Source of the DNA: Gnetum montanum
Lineage: Eukaryota > Streptophyta > Gnetopsida > Gnetales > Gnetaceae
Length of the DNA stretch: 64,000 nucleotides
NCBI GenBank assembly: GCA_015680685.1
Contig: MNCI01002682.1
Coordinates: forward strand, 575,119-639,118
Direction: 5' to 3'
Shown piece after piece: positions 31,595 to 43,460 of this stretch (its first letter is position 1; the number at the start of each line of letters is the position of its first letter). Under the pieces are notes generated by a model, which worked only from the letters and a program-made list of their open reading frames with translations, did no database searches and was not told the origin of the DNA. Made by a program: the position numbers and the translations under genes.

Positions 31595-33591
31595 ATGTCT
31601 CTCTCACAAGACTATGATAATGCAAAAACCAGTAAGGCAATTCATTGGAGAACCAACGAATTATACGATGATGAAGATGAAGTTTGGAGTACCCAATCTA
31701 ATGTAGGGGTTTCTTATAAACATAAACAAAGACAACATCGTCCCAACTCATGAATGCATAACATACCTAGTGATGATGAACCCCTACTGGCCACTACAAG
31801 CCTAACACAAATACAAGAGGCTATTTGAATATCTCACAGGCATCATAAGGAAAGGCGTCTAACCAGGCTTAGCTTAAACAACTTTCCTAAGTTTTTAGGA
31901 CACTACGATTTAGATTCGCAACAACATTTACAAGCCTTCTATGATGCCTATGCATGGAACAACATTGATAATGGATGACAAAAACTTAAGCTCTTTCCTA
32001 TGACACTCATTGGCCAAGCAAAAGTATGGTATAGGTCCTTACGACCAAAATCAATCTGACGTTGGCCAACAATGGTAGAACTCTTCAATGAAAGATATCA
32101 AACCTATGCAAGAGTGTTAGCCTTGAGGAGACAAATCCAAGAGTGGAAATAAGTGCAACATGAACCCTTGGATGTGTCCTTAGAAAGATATTATGCATTG
32201 TTAAATAATTTCCTAGGCCATGAGTTCTTCGAGGAGAGGCTAATGTACCACATTATTGATAGGCTCCGTAATGAAACAAGGGAGACCCTAGGGATGTATT
32301 CCCTATGTCAACTATATGAACTACAAACCCATCAAGTCCAAGAGCTTATTAAGTGGGTAGCCAAAGAAGAAGGAGAATTGGCTAAATGGGAGAATGCTGA
32401 AAAATCCCAATAGGACCAAAATATCACATCAACAAAGGTCCATAATCTAAAAGAGGAGAAATCAACTCACCTCATGGAGGTGGAACCATCTTTGCCAACA
32501 TACAATCATTGGATGAAATTGAGGCAAAGATTAATGAGATGATGGAATGGATGTGTAAAAAATGCAAAGAATATTCCAACATTATTGGAGGTAGAGTCAT
32601 GACGAACCAAGAAGCAGGACTAAATACCTTTAGACAATCGGAAAGAAGGGTTGAAAAAAATAAGAGCTCAACTACTAATCATATGTATCAATGCAACATT
32701 TGCCTATATGATCACCCCAAGGGCTAATGTCCAATCTTGTCACATTTACAAGAGCATTGGGAAAGAGTGTTACATCTAGAGTTCATACAGAGATACTGTG
32801 TTCAATCACAATGGCAACAATCCTAGTCGTGGGGGAGGCCATCCTCAAATTGGTTACACCCTTCATATCATCCGAACCTAAGTGCTTATCAAGTCCAACA
32901 TCCTGTTTCCCCAATCGAGTCAACGTCCTCTATCTCACCACATGATTATTATTCCCATTAATACTATCAACCCATATCCTATCCAACACAACCACCACCT
33001 TGGATACCTTACACTTCTCCTTAATTTCAAAATTCTCATCCTTCACCTCCTTCTACATCACCACCAAGTGTTCTAGAAGGGTTTTCACCATAGCAGCAAC
33101 CCATGAATATTACTTGTGCTTCTACTGACAATAGCAGTGGGAACTCTCCTCAACATCGAAGATGCCCCTTCTTTTGACATGACCGTAAGAAGGGACAACA
33201 CAATTCAGAGCCCACTGTATCTTCCAACCCAGCACAAGTCCAACACTGTGGTGCAACTCCCTCTTCAAACCCAACACCTCATGTTACCTTGTCAGGGCCA
33301 CCACTCAATACTCCAACAACCATGGGGCCGAATGAATATAGCCATGTAGGGAGACATACCGAGCTTTACATATCATCTTACAGTCAAGGGTGTCATAATG
33401 GGTCGACCACTCATCAATTAATTACATCTTATAAATTTCCCCACTATGCTTACTGTAATCAAGTGTGTGAACCACAATGGGGTAAGTATGACTAAGTCCC
33501 AATATTTCCAACATGCAAGGGTCCCAATTCTTTATTTATTAATCCTAGCCATGCTCAATCATTTAGTTATGGGGGATACCCCCCATTCTAA
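31595..33591 (+). pseudogene. gag: Element A gag
   Basis: Starts at ATG 31595 (MSLSQDYDNAK, IHWRTNELYDD). The capsid-like domain reads LQAFYDAYAWNNID, KLFPMTLIGQAKVWYRSL, RWPTMVELFNERYQ, EPLDVSLERYYALLNNF, FFEERLMYHIIDRLRNETRETLG and ELIKWVAKEEGEL. A variant zinc knuckle CNICLYDHPKG-x-C follows (about 32693-32730), then a Pro/Gln/Tyr-rich tail ending at PPF near 33589. At least seven in-frame stops, mostly of CAA-to-TAA, TGG-to-TGA or CGA-to-TGA type. It would form the capsid if intact. Confidence 0.8.
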
Positions 33592-34946
33592 TAACAAGTA
33601 GGATTAATAAATATTTTTCATTTCTTTAATTTGGAAATTTTGATTTTTTAGTTTTTCACTTTTCAACTTATTGTCTTTTTGTATTTTTATCTTTTTATCT
33701 TTTTGTGAGTAATCTCATCTACGAATAAAACACTCATGTGACTTGTTGGTTAAGGTGTTGTTTTATGCTATCAAGTCTTAGGTGACTAATTATTTGAATA
33801 ATGAGCCCACAACATCCATCCTCCCATTCTATTAATAAGGGGTTCTACCCTAGGTACAATGATATTCCTAGTCATTAAACTTAAAGTAATTTTGTGCTCA
33901 TTATACCTAGAGTAAAGAAGGTTGGACTAAGCGGGAATGGCCAAGGTGTGACATCAAGGGGACTTGTGGATTCTCTTTGGTGACGTTTGTGGGAGTTACC
34001 ATGTAGCTTGGTTGTACTAAGATCCTTGTAGATCTAACAAAAAGTGGGAGTAAGAGTAATCAAAAGGCACTTAACAAAAAAAAAAAATAATGCTATTCTA
34101 GGGGGTCCCATTGGAAAGACATGTACCCATGCCTGAAGGTAGGCAGCTTCTCTAGATAAAGCAATACTTCGCCAAAAAAAATGAGTGCCATAAGCAAAAT
34201 CACTCCTCCCTTGAACGAAATGCCGACTGATTGTACGCCTTGCTGTCATGGTGCTCTTATGGTTGTCCATCATTCGATGAAGCAATGCGATGTCACTTAT
34301 TAGAGGAATGGACTTGGTCCTGATTTTGGAGTGACGAGCTAATGACACATTAATCATGCCTTACACTGAGGATTCATTCTACCTTGGTCCAGTTACCTCA
34401 TGTCCCAATCTCTGCAGTCCCTTCTAAAATTCACCTCACCTCGTTGTTCATGTAATTGGGACTCGTGACTTATGTAGTGTTGAATTTATACCTCATCATG
34501 GTGGTAACTACATGTATGTGTTTTGTTGCATCAGTGTAGATTATATTTAACCCTTCTAGTGCATACAGATATTTTAAGGTGTGGTTACGCAAGGGCATTA
34601 TAGGTTGGAACTTGCTTTGGGGAGGACCACTTGTGTGACTTTTGTAATTTGTACTTGTTGCACACTACCACATCATTTTATACCCTCCAAGTACTTCATT
34701 GCCAAATCTATTCTTTCCTTTATCATCATTTTATCAAGCGTTTCTCAAAACTAGGTCCTTTTATGTGTCACCTAAAAAAACTAGGTCCAACATTAAAATT
34801 TTAGGGAAACTTCCTTGAAAAAATTTCTAACTCCAAAATCATACTAAGAAAAGAATTTAACATTTATTAAAGGCAATGAGTAAGGTATGAAATCATTGAA
34901 ATTTTTTCAAGAACCTTACTAACAATTGATCTTTGTGTGATTATAG
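33592..34946. other. A: spacer between gag and ORF2
   Basis: Non-coding. It includes an A-rich tract (34074-34089) and the AAAGACATGTACCCATGCC block (34105-34130) shared with the pol-ORF2 untranslated region of D and E and with B and C. This is where pol would lie in a full element; pol sequence is absent, not merely decayed. Confidence 0.7.
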
Positions 34947-35381
34947 ATGGCCCCTAAAAGAAGATAACAAGGAGGACCTTCTCAAGGTGCAACTGAACAA
35001 CCAGGGGGAGGCAAAGGCTAAGGACCTCATGTAGAACATGCAAAGCAGAAGGCACAATCATTCAGCATCCATCATGGAACTCTTATTACTACATAATCTA
35101 TCCAAGCAAAAGGAAGAGAGGTCAAGGCCCAAGCTTATGAAGAGGAATGACAACCATTTGTGGCATGGCATGTTAAGGCCAATCAAGTGTTCCCGCAGCT
35201 GCCATGTCCATGGAAAGTGCTGAATCCATCAAACATTGGAACATCAACATGGATGACTCATAATCTGTGGATAGAAGAGGAGAAACTTCAGGCACTTCAA
35301 TAGTATCAATCTTAGAAGCCTGGAGCGCAGAACAAAGGAAAGGCACCCATGAAGGAGCCACCACCACCAGGAACCACATGA
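34947..35381 (+). pseudogene. Element A ORF2, internally deleted (435 bp)
   Basis: Starts MAPKRR and ends KAPMKEPPPPGTT, the same ends as the 2.8-kb ORF2 of element C, so about 2.3 kb of the middle is gone, including the LPFSCLIRKLC domain and the coiled coil. The retained tail includes PFVAWHVKANQVFPQLP and WIEEEKLQAL. It also has stops. Confidence 0.75.
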
Positions 35382-35558
35382 GTTCAAATAAATTTTGTAA
35401 TTTTTGTGTCTGTAACCAAATTTTGTTTAATTCTCCATAGCGACATGAATAAATTCCTAGTCAGTCAATAATCCCATACCTATCCGCTGTGTAATCAATT
35501 GAACTTGTTCCTCACTTTCTTTGACTCAAGGACGAGTTGTTATTTAGTCATGGGGGTA
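35382..35558 (+). promoter_or_regulatory. A: 3' untranslated stretch with polypurine tract
   Basis: Contains the conserved GACTCAAGGACGAGTTGTT motif (35522-35540) and the polypurine tract CATGGGGGTA (35549-35558) directly before the 3' LTR. Confidence 0.75.
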
Positions 35559-36468
35559 TGATGAGTCATGGTTTGTTATCAGACCCTTGTTATCTGATAA
35601 GTCCCGATATTAGACCCTCGATATCGAATACCTGATATCGCGGCCTGTCTCCTTGCCTATAAATAAGAGGCGATCAAGTCACGATATCGCGACCTGTCTC
35701 CTTGCCTATAGATAAGAGGCGTTGTCCTTGGTTTCCACATTAGTTCTTAGTTCCTTACCCAAACTCTTATAGTTTTTCCTTCTCAGAGTTAGAATTATTT
35801 CTCAATGCATGCCCACAATGTGATGATTGTAATTATACGGCATCCTTTATTTGAGTGTGACATACTTGGACACACAAACGATCGAAAATAAAGATTGAGA
35901 TTACTTCATCATTGTAGCATTCACTTAGTTTAATTATTTAATTGTTATTGTCATTTATTACTTTCATTATTAACCTCTCTTTATCCTAAACTCCTATTAA
36001 ATGCAGATCGAGTAGGACTTAATGACGAGCATTTAAGTGTGACTACTTGGTATCCCAGTAGTGTACCTAGGCCACGCACTTGGTAATCCCAATGGTAGTC
36101 ATGCACAAGGTCCAAGATGTGTATGGATGATTAAGGAATGGATGCTCATCGCACTTAGGCTAGTTTAGACTCTCTCTCCCTATCTCCTCTTAGTATAGCT
36201 CTCTCTCTCCCTTTTCCCTCCTAGCTTAGCCAAGATCATTCCCATCGCCTCCAAGAGTAGCGTTAGTTTAGGAACATATCATACACATCACTCTAGACTA
36301 AACCATACGTGACAAAGCAAATACTAGTCCAGGTGGGAAGAAAACAAATTGCGATCAATGAGTAACTATCTAGATACCACAACTAGCTCGTCTGCAGAGT
36401 TTGATCAAATCATGCGTGAAACGCTCGTATTCGTATGGTTGAGTGTAGGGGTAGCTCACCACTCATCA
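35559..36468 (+). repeat. 3' LTR of element A (910 bp) with duplicated TATA block
   Basis: Same edges as the 5' LTR. A 49-bp tandem duplication (units starting near 35643 and 35692, CCTGTCTCCTTGCCTATA) gives two TATA boxes: CTATAAATAAG near 35658 and a mutated CTATAGATAAG near 35706. The 5' LTR has only one unit. Confidence 0.9.
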
Positions 36469-36473
36469 TTGGT

Positions 36474-37137
36474 TAACATGGAACAGTAAGAAATCCATGA
36501 AAAACACACATGCACTTAAGTGAGTAGAAAGGCATAGAGAGTATTGAGTTCACTTGAAGTCATACCCTTTTTGAACTTTTGAATCTTTCCAAGGTTTGGA
36601 AACTACCAACGTCACAAGTTTTTTAAAGGTTCATTAATGAAAAAGGGACCTCACATTTCCAAAACAAGGAAGACCATAGAATTTGTGGATATGTGGATGA
36701 TGTGGACTCATTGCCTGTTCTAGAAAAAGGAAACTTTGTCTTAGTCATTAGTCATCAATTCAAAAATAGAAACTAGACATTATTAATAAAAAACATTAAG
36801 TACAAACCACCATTGGCAAATAGTTGCAGCATCACTGTGTCCTGTTGGTAGCAAAGCACTTTATTAGAAAACAAGAAGAAAAATTCATTGTAAAATATTC
36901 AAGAAAGTTTAAATGTACTAATGATATAAAACAAACATAGGAAAAATAACAAAGTGTAAAACAAAAAGATATAAAAATAAAGAAAGTGTCAAACAAAAAG
37001 GTGTAAAACTAAAAAGTAGAAAAGTTGAAGACCCACTTAAGTAATTAGCATGGATGGCCATCTCTCCCATGATTGAGTTGAGAGAAGGAGATTTGAGAAA
37101 TTGAGTGAGGTTGTCCATCTAATGAGATGTTGCTTGC
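36474..37137. other. E: untranslated region between pol and ORF2 (second part)
   Basis: Continues E across the A insertion and is colinear with 15550-16290 of D (shared GAGTATTGAGTT and GATGGCCATCTC blocks). No protein is recognised. It ends at the ACTGG duplication of element B. Confidence 0.7.
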
Positions 37138-37142
37138 ACTGG

Positions 37143-38050
37143 TGATGAGTCATGGTCTGTCAGGCCCATTTATCGAAGCCCTGATACAAGATATGGTCTA
37201 TCAGGCCTAGTTATCGAAGCTGCAATATCGTATCAGTCATGATATTGTGTATGCGATATCACGTCCGCCCCCGCGATATTGCGTACGTGATATTGCGGCC
37301 CACTGCAATGTCTATAAATAAAAGGTGGCACACTTGGTTTTGGGAATTAGGAAGTTAGTTTTAGAGTTAGTTTTGATTTTAGTTTTCATTTTTCTCTTAA
37401 CCCTTTTCCTCCCAGTGTATGCCTGCAGTGTGGTGAATGTAATTGTATGGCATCCTTTATTCGAGTGTGACATACTTGGACACACATATGACCAACAATA
37501 AAGATCAAGATTACTTCATCATTGCAGCATTTACTTAGTTTAGTTAATTAATTATTTAATTTTTATTTACTGCTTTCTTAGTTAATATCTTTCACCCTTA
37601 AACTCCTGTTAAATGAGAAATGAGTACGACTTGATTATGAGCACTTAAGTGTGACTACTTTGTAACCCAGTAGCGTACCTAGGATCTATGCTTGGTAATC
37701 CCAGTGGTAGTCGTGCACGAAGTCCAAGGTGTGTACACATGATCGAGGAATGGATGCTCATCGCACTTAGGCTAGCTTAGATTCTGTCTCACCCTTCTCT
37801 CCTAGCTTAGTTAATATTATCTTCCATTACCTTCAGGAGTAGCATTAGCATAGGAACACATCATACACCTCACTCTAGACTAAACCATATGTGACAAAGT
37901 TAACACTAGTCTAGGTGGGAAGATAACGAACTGTGACCTAAGGATAACTGTCTAGATACCACAACTAGTCCATTTGCGGAGTTTGACCGGATCGTGTGTG
38001 AAACGCTCGTATTCGTATGGATGAGTGTAGGGGTACCTCACCACTCATCA
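37143..38050 (+). repeat. 5' LTR of element B (908 bp)
   Basis: TGATGAG...CTCATCA edges. U3 carries GATATTGCGTACG-type palindromes (37230-37300) before TATA TCTATAAATA at 37311-37320. Colinear with the right LTR at 46275. Confidence 0.9.
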
Positions 38051-38051
38051 T

Positions 38052-38069
38052 TGGCACCGTTGTCAGGGA
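38052..38069 (+). promoter_or_regulatory. Primer-binding site of B (tRNA-Asp type)
   Basis: TGGCACCGTTGTCAGGGA matches the tRNA-Asp complement at 15 of 18 positions, two bases inside the LTR. Confidence 0.8.
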
Positions 38070-38128
38070 TGGTGCTAGTTATCTAGATTAGTTATATCAT
38101 ACAAGGTCGCTGTATAGGAATTAACGAT

Positions 38129-41100
38129 ATATCTGTTGGCGACCGTTTGGGACACAACTGCCAACAAGTGTCCTCGAACAGGATTTAGGTGCTTGCTGGT
38201 CTTCTGGCAACACCAAGGCCCAGATACCTCCAAATAGACTCAGTAGTTAATGTGAGTATGTGTGTGTGCTGTTGCGGTGTGTAGTTGTAAAAAATGAAAC
38301 GATTGCATTGTGTGTAAACTACAAATGACTTATCTTAAAGAGATTCAACCAACTTTGCCAAGTACTGTGAGTTGTTGAGAATTCCTATTTTGTTCAATTG
38401 CTTAGTATATGTCGTCCTTATAATACCTACTTATAACAAATAAAATTTTGCAAAAACATTTGAGCACAACTCTATGAATCTACTTCTAATTTTCCCCAGA
38501 GAAAGAGATAGTTCCACAAGAAAACTAGAAATAGAGCAAGATTCAATGGAAATAGATAGAAGGGAAAAAGAAAGCAGATTTGTGTAAAGATCTCAAATGC
38601 TTAAACAAGGTAAAATGATACGAGTAAACACTTCACAATAAAGCTATCCCAAATTCAATAACTACGAATTTTTCAAACTTCCAAAGCTCAAATAAGCAAT
38701 TTCTTCAAGACAATCCTATTATGCTACCAAAAAATTGCTATGTAAACTATCATGTACGAGACTCCATTTTGGCTAGATAATAGATGTTAACAATTACATT
38801 CAACAGAACCTTCAAAAGACTTGACAATTTCTGATTGAAATACCGTGGAGATTCACTTTAAAGATAAAAGAAGCTATTCTGGTCCCATCAAAATACCAAA
38901 TATTTTCTGAACCCTCTTAACTATTGAATCGCTCAATAGCTTGACTACAAGCAGAGGCTCTCTTACAACAATCCCAATAGCGGTTCTTATATATTGCACA
39001 ATAATAAAATTCACTACTAAAATGCTCTTAAGGCTTTCAAACCCAAGCGCTTCTATGGCAAAATTTTAATAGAAATCTTCTATTATGCAACAAGAACAAA
39101 AAGAGCAATCTAAAAATCCCAAAATTACTTGCCAAGCATGATACTATCTAAACAACTAGCTAAACAATTTAAACAAAATAAAAAATAATAAAAATAACTC
39201 ATAGGACTATGACAAAGAGGCTGAAATCTTTTCTTTAGCAAGTCATCTTACAAGTAATCTTTCACAATGTCTTCTTTACAAATGCTCTTCCAAGACCCAA
39301 AGTGAGTGATCCCAGTGAGAGCTAGTAGTCCCCAATGTCCCCCAGTGTGTTCTTTTCCTTTCTTCCTCTTACCCCTTAAAGCCCTTTTTATAGGGTTCAA
39401 AAGGTAGTTACATATTTCAAAATATCTTAGCTAACTTCTCTCCCAAGTAAGGAAGTTATAACTTGCCCAACAAGTTAGGAGATCTTACTTGCTCAACAAG
39501 TTAGGAAGTTGCAACTTGTACAAAAGATTAGGAAAAAATCATGCTAACGTTGGCATGTGTATACATTATAAATATTTTTTTTATAAGCCTATATAAAATA
39601 AATCCAAGATCCCTAATTTATTTTAATTTTTTATTTAATATTTTAATTAGTAAATGTTATTAAGCCCTAGTAATTCTCATGAAAGTAATCTAGCATTAGC
39701 TATAATTATCATGGATACTAACTAAAATTTCCTTTCTCTTTTTCAATACAATATTGTCAAAGTATCTTTAACACTATGTATGTCTTAATTGATTAATTTT
39801 AATTTAATTTCTCTATGTTATAGTTTTGGATTTTTAAACAGTTGATAACAACACTTGCCGTTGTGAAACTCAGGGCATCGTTGATGTGGAGCTTACGATG
39901 GTCCTGTCCTCTATTTTTCCACCCCTTCTTCCTTGATTTTCTCATACAAAACAAGTGGTTGCAACTGCATTTGACATCTAAAACAATGCCATCTCCATTT
40001 TTCTAACTGCACCATCGAAATGACAGGCATCGACAATGGCATTGGCTCTGGCTTGTTTTAATTGAAGGAGGTAACGTGTTAATGTTGCCTTCATCTTCGC
40101 AGACAACATTCAACGTATTTCTAGCATCCACCAGAAAAGTAACTGTAACGGTGCAAGTCTCTCTGGTTAACCGTATAACTAGCAACGACACCGCTGGATG
40201 CAGACATGGTGTTTCTTTCATGTCCTCAATGGGAGACTATTTCTTTGCAGTTGTCATCTGTTCAATTCGGGAATCACAACTTTCCAGCTGCTGTTGACTC
40301 TTGCAACTCCTTGTGACGAGTTGGCTGCCTCTTTCTTTTGTTGTGTTGGTCTTGGGCTTTCTATTCTTGCTTAGATTTATCACTAGTTAAGGAGCTTTAT
40401 CATTGGTTAAGGAGCACAATTGCATCTTCAAATGATTTTTGAAACGCCTTACTACTGAATCGTGTTCCACTTTGGCTTGTTCCATTGACGTGGGGCTTCA
40501 GAGAAACTCTGCAAGCCCACATTTCATGAGAGTTATTGAGCTTTCGGTTTGTCCGGTGATGATTTCCTACACGTACGCCTTTACCTTTGTCTGGCTGAGA
40601 CCATTTAGTGTCGTTTGTAGAAGACAATACACTTGATCTTGAGAAATGTATCTTTCTGTTCTATGCAAATGCTTCCGATGTCATCTGTTGCCTCACCCAC
40701 GTGTACGTTTAGTTTCTGGCTCTTCCCCCCCTTTTTTTTGTAGCAGACATAACCTTGAATATTGAACAATTCAAGTGCAGGGATAAAATATTGCCAAGAT
40801 TCAGCATGCCATTGAACACAAATCGTTACTTGATCGTCTTTCGGAACTCCTGTGGCCCAACGCTGTGATCAGAAGTGTTGGCGTTTCAGCTAGCATTTTG
40901 ATCAGCTCACCGTGGTCGATACGAACGATAGAAAGGGCGTGTATGCTTTCTTCACGGTTGATATTTTCCAATGTCTCCAAACCTTTAAATATTATATATT
41001 ACTTTAAAATATATTCTGCTCAGTCTTGCCACGTTTTGGTCTGTTGAATGCCCCTTTCATATTGTAAAGTTTTAATCTCCACTGTTGGCCTTTGGATCGA

Positions 41101-41415
41101 TGTTTTGTGCATATTTTGTTTGCAGCTTAACCCTGAATCGTGCCTTATTTTGTAATATAGTGCTCTGTACATGCCATTTTCTTTATATAACCATGATTCC
41201 TCAGAAATAATTTATCACTTTAATTTTGTATCCTAAGAAGATCTTAACATCATTTTTTTAACAGTGAGTAACTTCTCCAAACCATCCATCAACCGGTAAC
41301 TTTAAAGCCACATGCTTTATTACTAAATTATCAACCATACATCATTCTACAAGTTATCTTTTCCCGGTATCCACTCTTGCTATCCCATGAAATGGCCAAA
41401 TGTTCCAACAATATC
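38129..41415 (-). mobile_element. Family G solo LTR (3.28 kb) inserted in the leader of B
   Basis: 38134-41410 has TGTTGG...CCAACA edges and a perfect 5-bp target duplication ATATC (38129-38133, 41411-41415). Removing it joins the B leader exactly as in element C. A minus-strand TATA (CCTATAAAAAGGG, about 39383-39394) shows a minus-strand LTR, with about 2 kb of U3 (41410-39400) and 1.25 kb of R-U5 (39385-38134). No internal second LTR, primer site or pol motif was found, so a solo LTR is the simplest reading. A truncated relative lies at 2685-3800. Confidence 0.75.
39840..41100. other. GC-richer, CpG-containing segment in the U3 half of the G LTR
   Basis: Composition differs from the AT-rich R-U5 half, with CpG-containing stretches such as near 40130-40200 and 40560-40620. 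Minus-strand open frames of 72 and 75 codons (40221-40003, 40627-40400) match no family I recognise. It could be a captured gene fragment or ordinary long U3. The 2685-3800 relative lacks this part. Confidence 0.35.
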
Positions 41416-41473
41416 TTTTAGAAAAAAATAATTATAAAAAGTCACATATAAATTCACACACAATTTCACAACC

Positions 41474-43460
41474 ATGCCTCTCCTACAAGACTACAATAAT
41501 GCCACACTTAGTGAGGAAGTTCATTGGAGAACCAACGAACTATATGACAATGAATATTGGAGTAAGCAACCTGAGGTGGGGGTTTCTTATAAACATAAAC
41601 AAAGGCAACATCATCCCAACACACAAAAGCATAACTTACGTAATTACGACGATGAACCCCTACTAGCCACTACAAGCCTAACGCAAATACAAGAGGTTGT
41701 TCAAATCTCACGTAGGCATCGTAAAGAGAGCTGCGTACCTAGGCTTGATTGAAACAACTTTCCCAATTTTTCAGGAGGCTATGACTTAGATCCGCAACAA
41801 CACTTACAAGCCTTCTATGATGCTTGTACATGGAACAACATTGATAATGGTTGGCAAAAACTCAAGATATTTCCTATGACACTCGTTGGCCAAGCAAAAG
41901 TATGGTATAGATCGTTAAAACAAAATTCAATACAATGTTGGCCAACAATGGTAGAACTTTTAACGAAAGATATCAAACCTATGCAAGAGTGTTGGCCTTG
42001 AGGAAACAAATCCAAGAGTGGAAACAAGCATAACATGAACCCTTGGACATGGCCTTAGAAAGATATTATGCACTGTTAAACAACTATCCAGGCCATAAGT
42101 TCTCTGAAGAAAGGCTAATGTACCATATCATTGATGGGCTTTGTGATGAAACAAGAGAGACCCTAGGGATGTATGCCCAAGGACAACTATACGAACTATG
42201 AGTCCATCAAGTCCAAGAGCTTATTAAGTGGGTAGCAAAAGAAGAAGGAGAAATTGCTAGATGGGAGAGTGTTGAAAAACATCAACAAGACCAAAATATC
42301 AACTTAGCAAAGGTCCATGATCATAAAAAGGAGAAATCAACCTATCACAAGAGGAAAGAACCACCTTTGCCAATACAACAATCATTAGAGGAAGTCGAGG
42401 AAAATATTAATAAGATGTTGGAATGGACGTATAAAAAGTGTGGAGAATATATTGATATTATTAGAGATAGAGTTTTGACAACTCGAGAAGTAGGACAAAG
42501 TATCGGTAGACATTGGAAAGAAGGGATAAGGAAAATAAGAGCTCAACTACCAATCACATGTATGAATGCAACATTTGCTTGTACGATCACTCCAAGGGCC
42601 AATGCCCAGTCTTGTTATATTTATATGAGCATTGGGGAAGCACGTTACATCCTGATTTCATACAAAGGTACTGTGTTCAATCACAGTGGCAACAATCCCA
42701 GTTGTGGAGGAAGCCACCCCTAAACTGGAGACACCCTTCATATCATCCGAATCCAAATGCTTATCTAGTCCAATACCTTGTTTCTCCAACTGGGCCAACA
42801 TACTCTATCTCACCAGATTATCATTCTCCTTAATACTATCAGCCCATGTCCTCAACACAACCACTGCCTTATGCACCTTACACTTCTCCTAATTCTCAAC
42901 ATTCTCATCCTTTGCCTCCTTCTACATTGCCACCAACTATCCCTAAGGTGTCTGCACCACAGCAACAACCCCCAAATGTTACTTGTGCTACTATTGCCAA
43001 CAACAGTGAGAGACCTTAGCAACATCAAAGGAGTCCCTTCTTTACAAATGACCCTAGGAAGGGACAACACAATTCCAAGGCCACTACATCCTCCAACTTA
43101 GCACAAGTCCAACAATGTGGTGCATCCTTCTGTTCGAACCCAACACCTCATGTTACTTCATCAAGGCCACCAATGAACACTCCAACAACCATACAGCCCA
43201 ATGAATATAGCCATGGAGGACGACATCCTGATCCTTGCATACCATCTAATGATCCCAATTATCATAGTGGGTCAACTCATTATTTGGAAACTACATCTTA
43301 TAAATTGTCCCACTATGCTTACTATAATCAGGTGTGTGAACCCCGGTGGGGTAAGTATGACTAGGTCCCAATATTTCCAACATGCAAGGATCCTCATCTT
43401 TCATTTATTAATCCTTACCATCCTCAACCATTTAGTTATGGGGGATATCCCCCATTCTAG
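41474..43460 (+). pseudogene. gag: Element B gag
   Basis: Starts MPLLQDYNNATLSEEVHWRT and follows A and C gag: SGGYDLDPQQHLQAFYDA, KIFPMTLVGQAKVWYRSL, DMALERYYALLNNY, ERLMYHIIDGL and ELIKWVAKEEGEI. The zinc-knuckle-like CNICLYDHSKGQC (about 42560-42600) has spacing C-x2-C-x3-H-x4-C. A Pro/Tyr/Gln-rich tail ends YGGYPPF before TAG at 43458. Frameshifts (near 41660 and 41950) and stops are present, but fewer than in A. Confidence 0.8.

Larger units (their letters stand above)
30574..36473 (+). mobile_element. Element A: gag-plus-ORF2 LTR element without pol, inserted in E
   Basis: A complete plus-strand element (30579-36468) flanked by the 5-bp target duplication TTGGT (30574-30578 and 36469-36473). 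LTRs are 881 and 910 bp. The internal region (31460-35558, about 4.1 kb) holds a tRNA-Asp-type primer site, gag, a spacer, a shortened ORF2 and a polypurine tract. No protease, RT, RNase H or integrase is present. It resembles TR-GAG-type non-autonomous elements and shares primer site, spacer and ORF2 with D and E, its likely autonomous relatives. Confidence 0.9.

Noticed and set aside
38134-41410. A complete short LTR element instead of a solo LTR
   Set aside because: No internal pair of direct repeats, no primer site after an internal CA end and no gag or pol motif were found.
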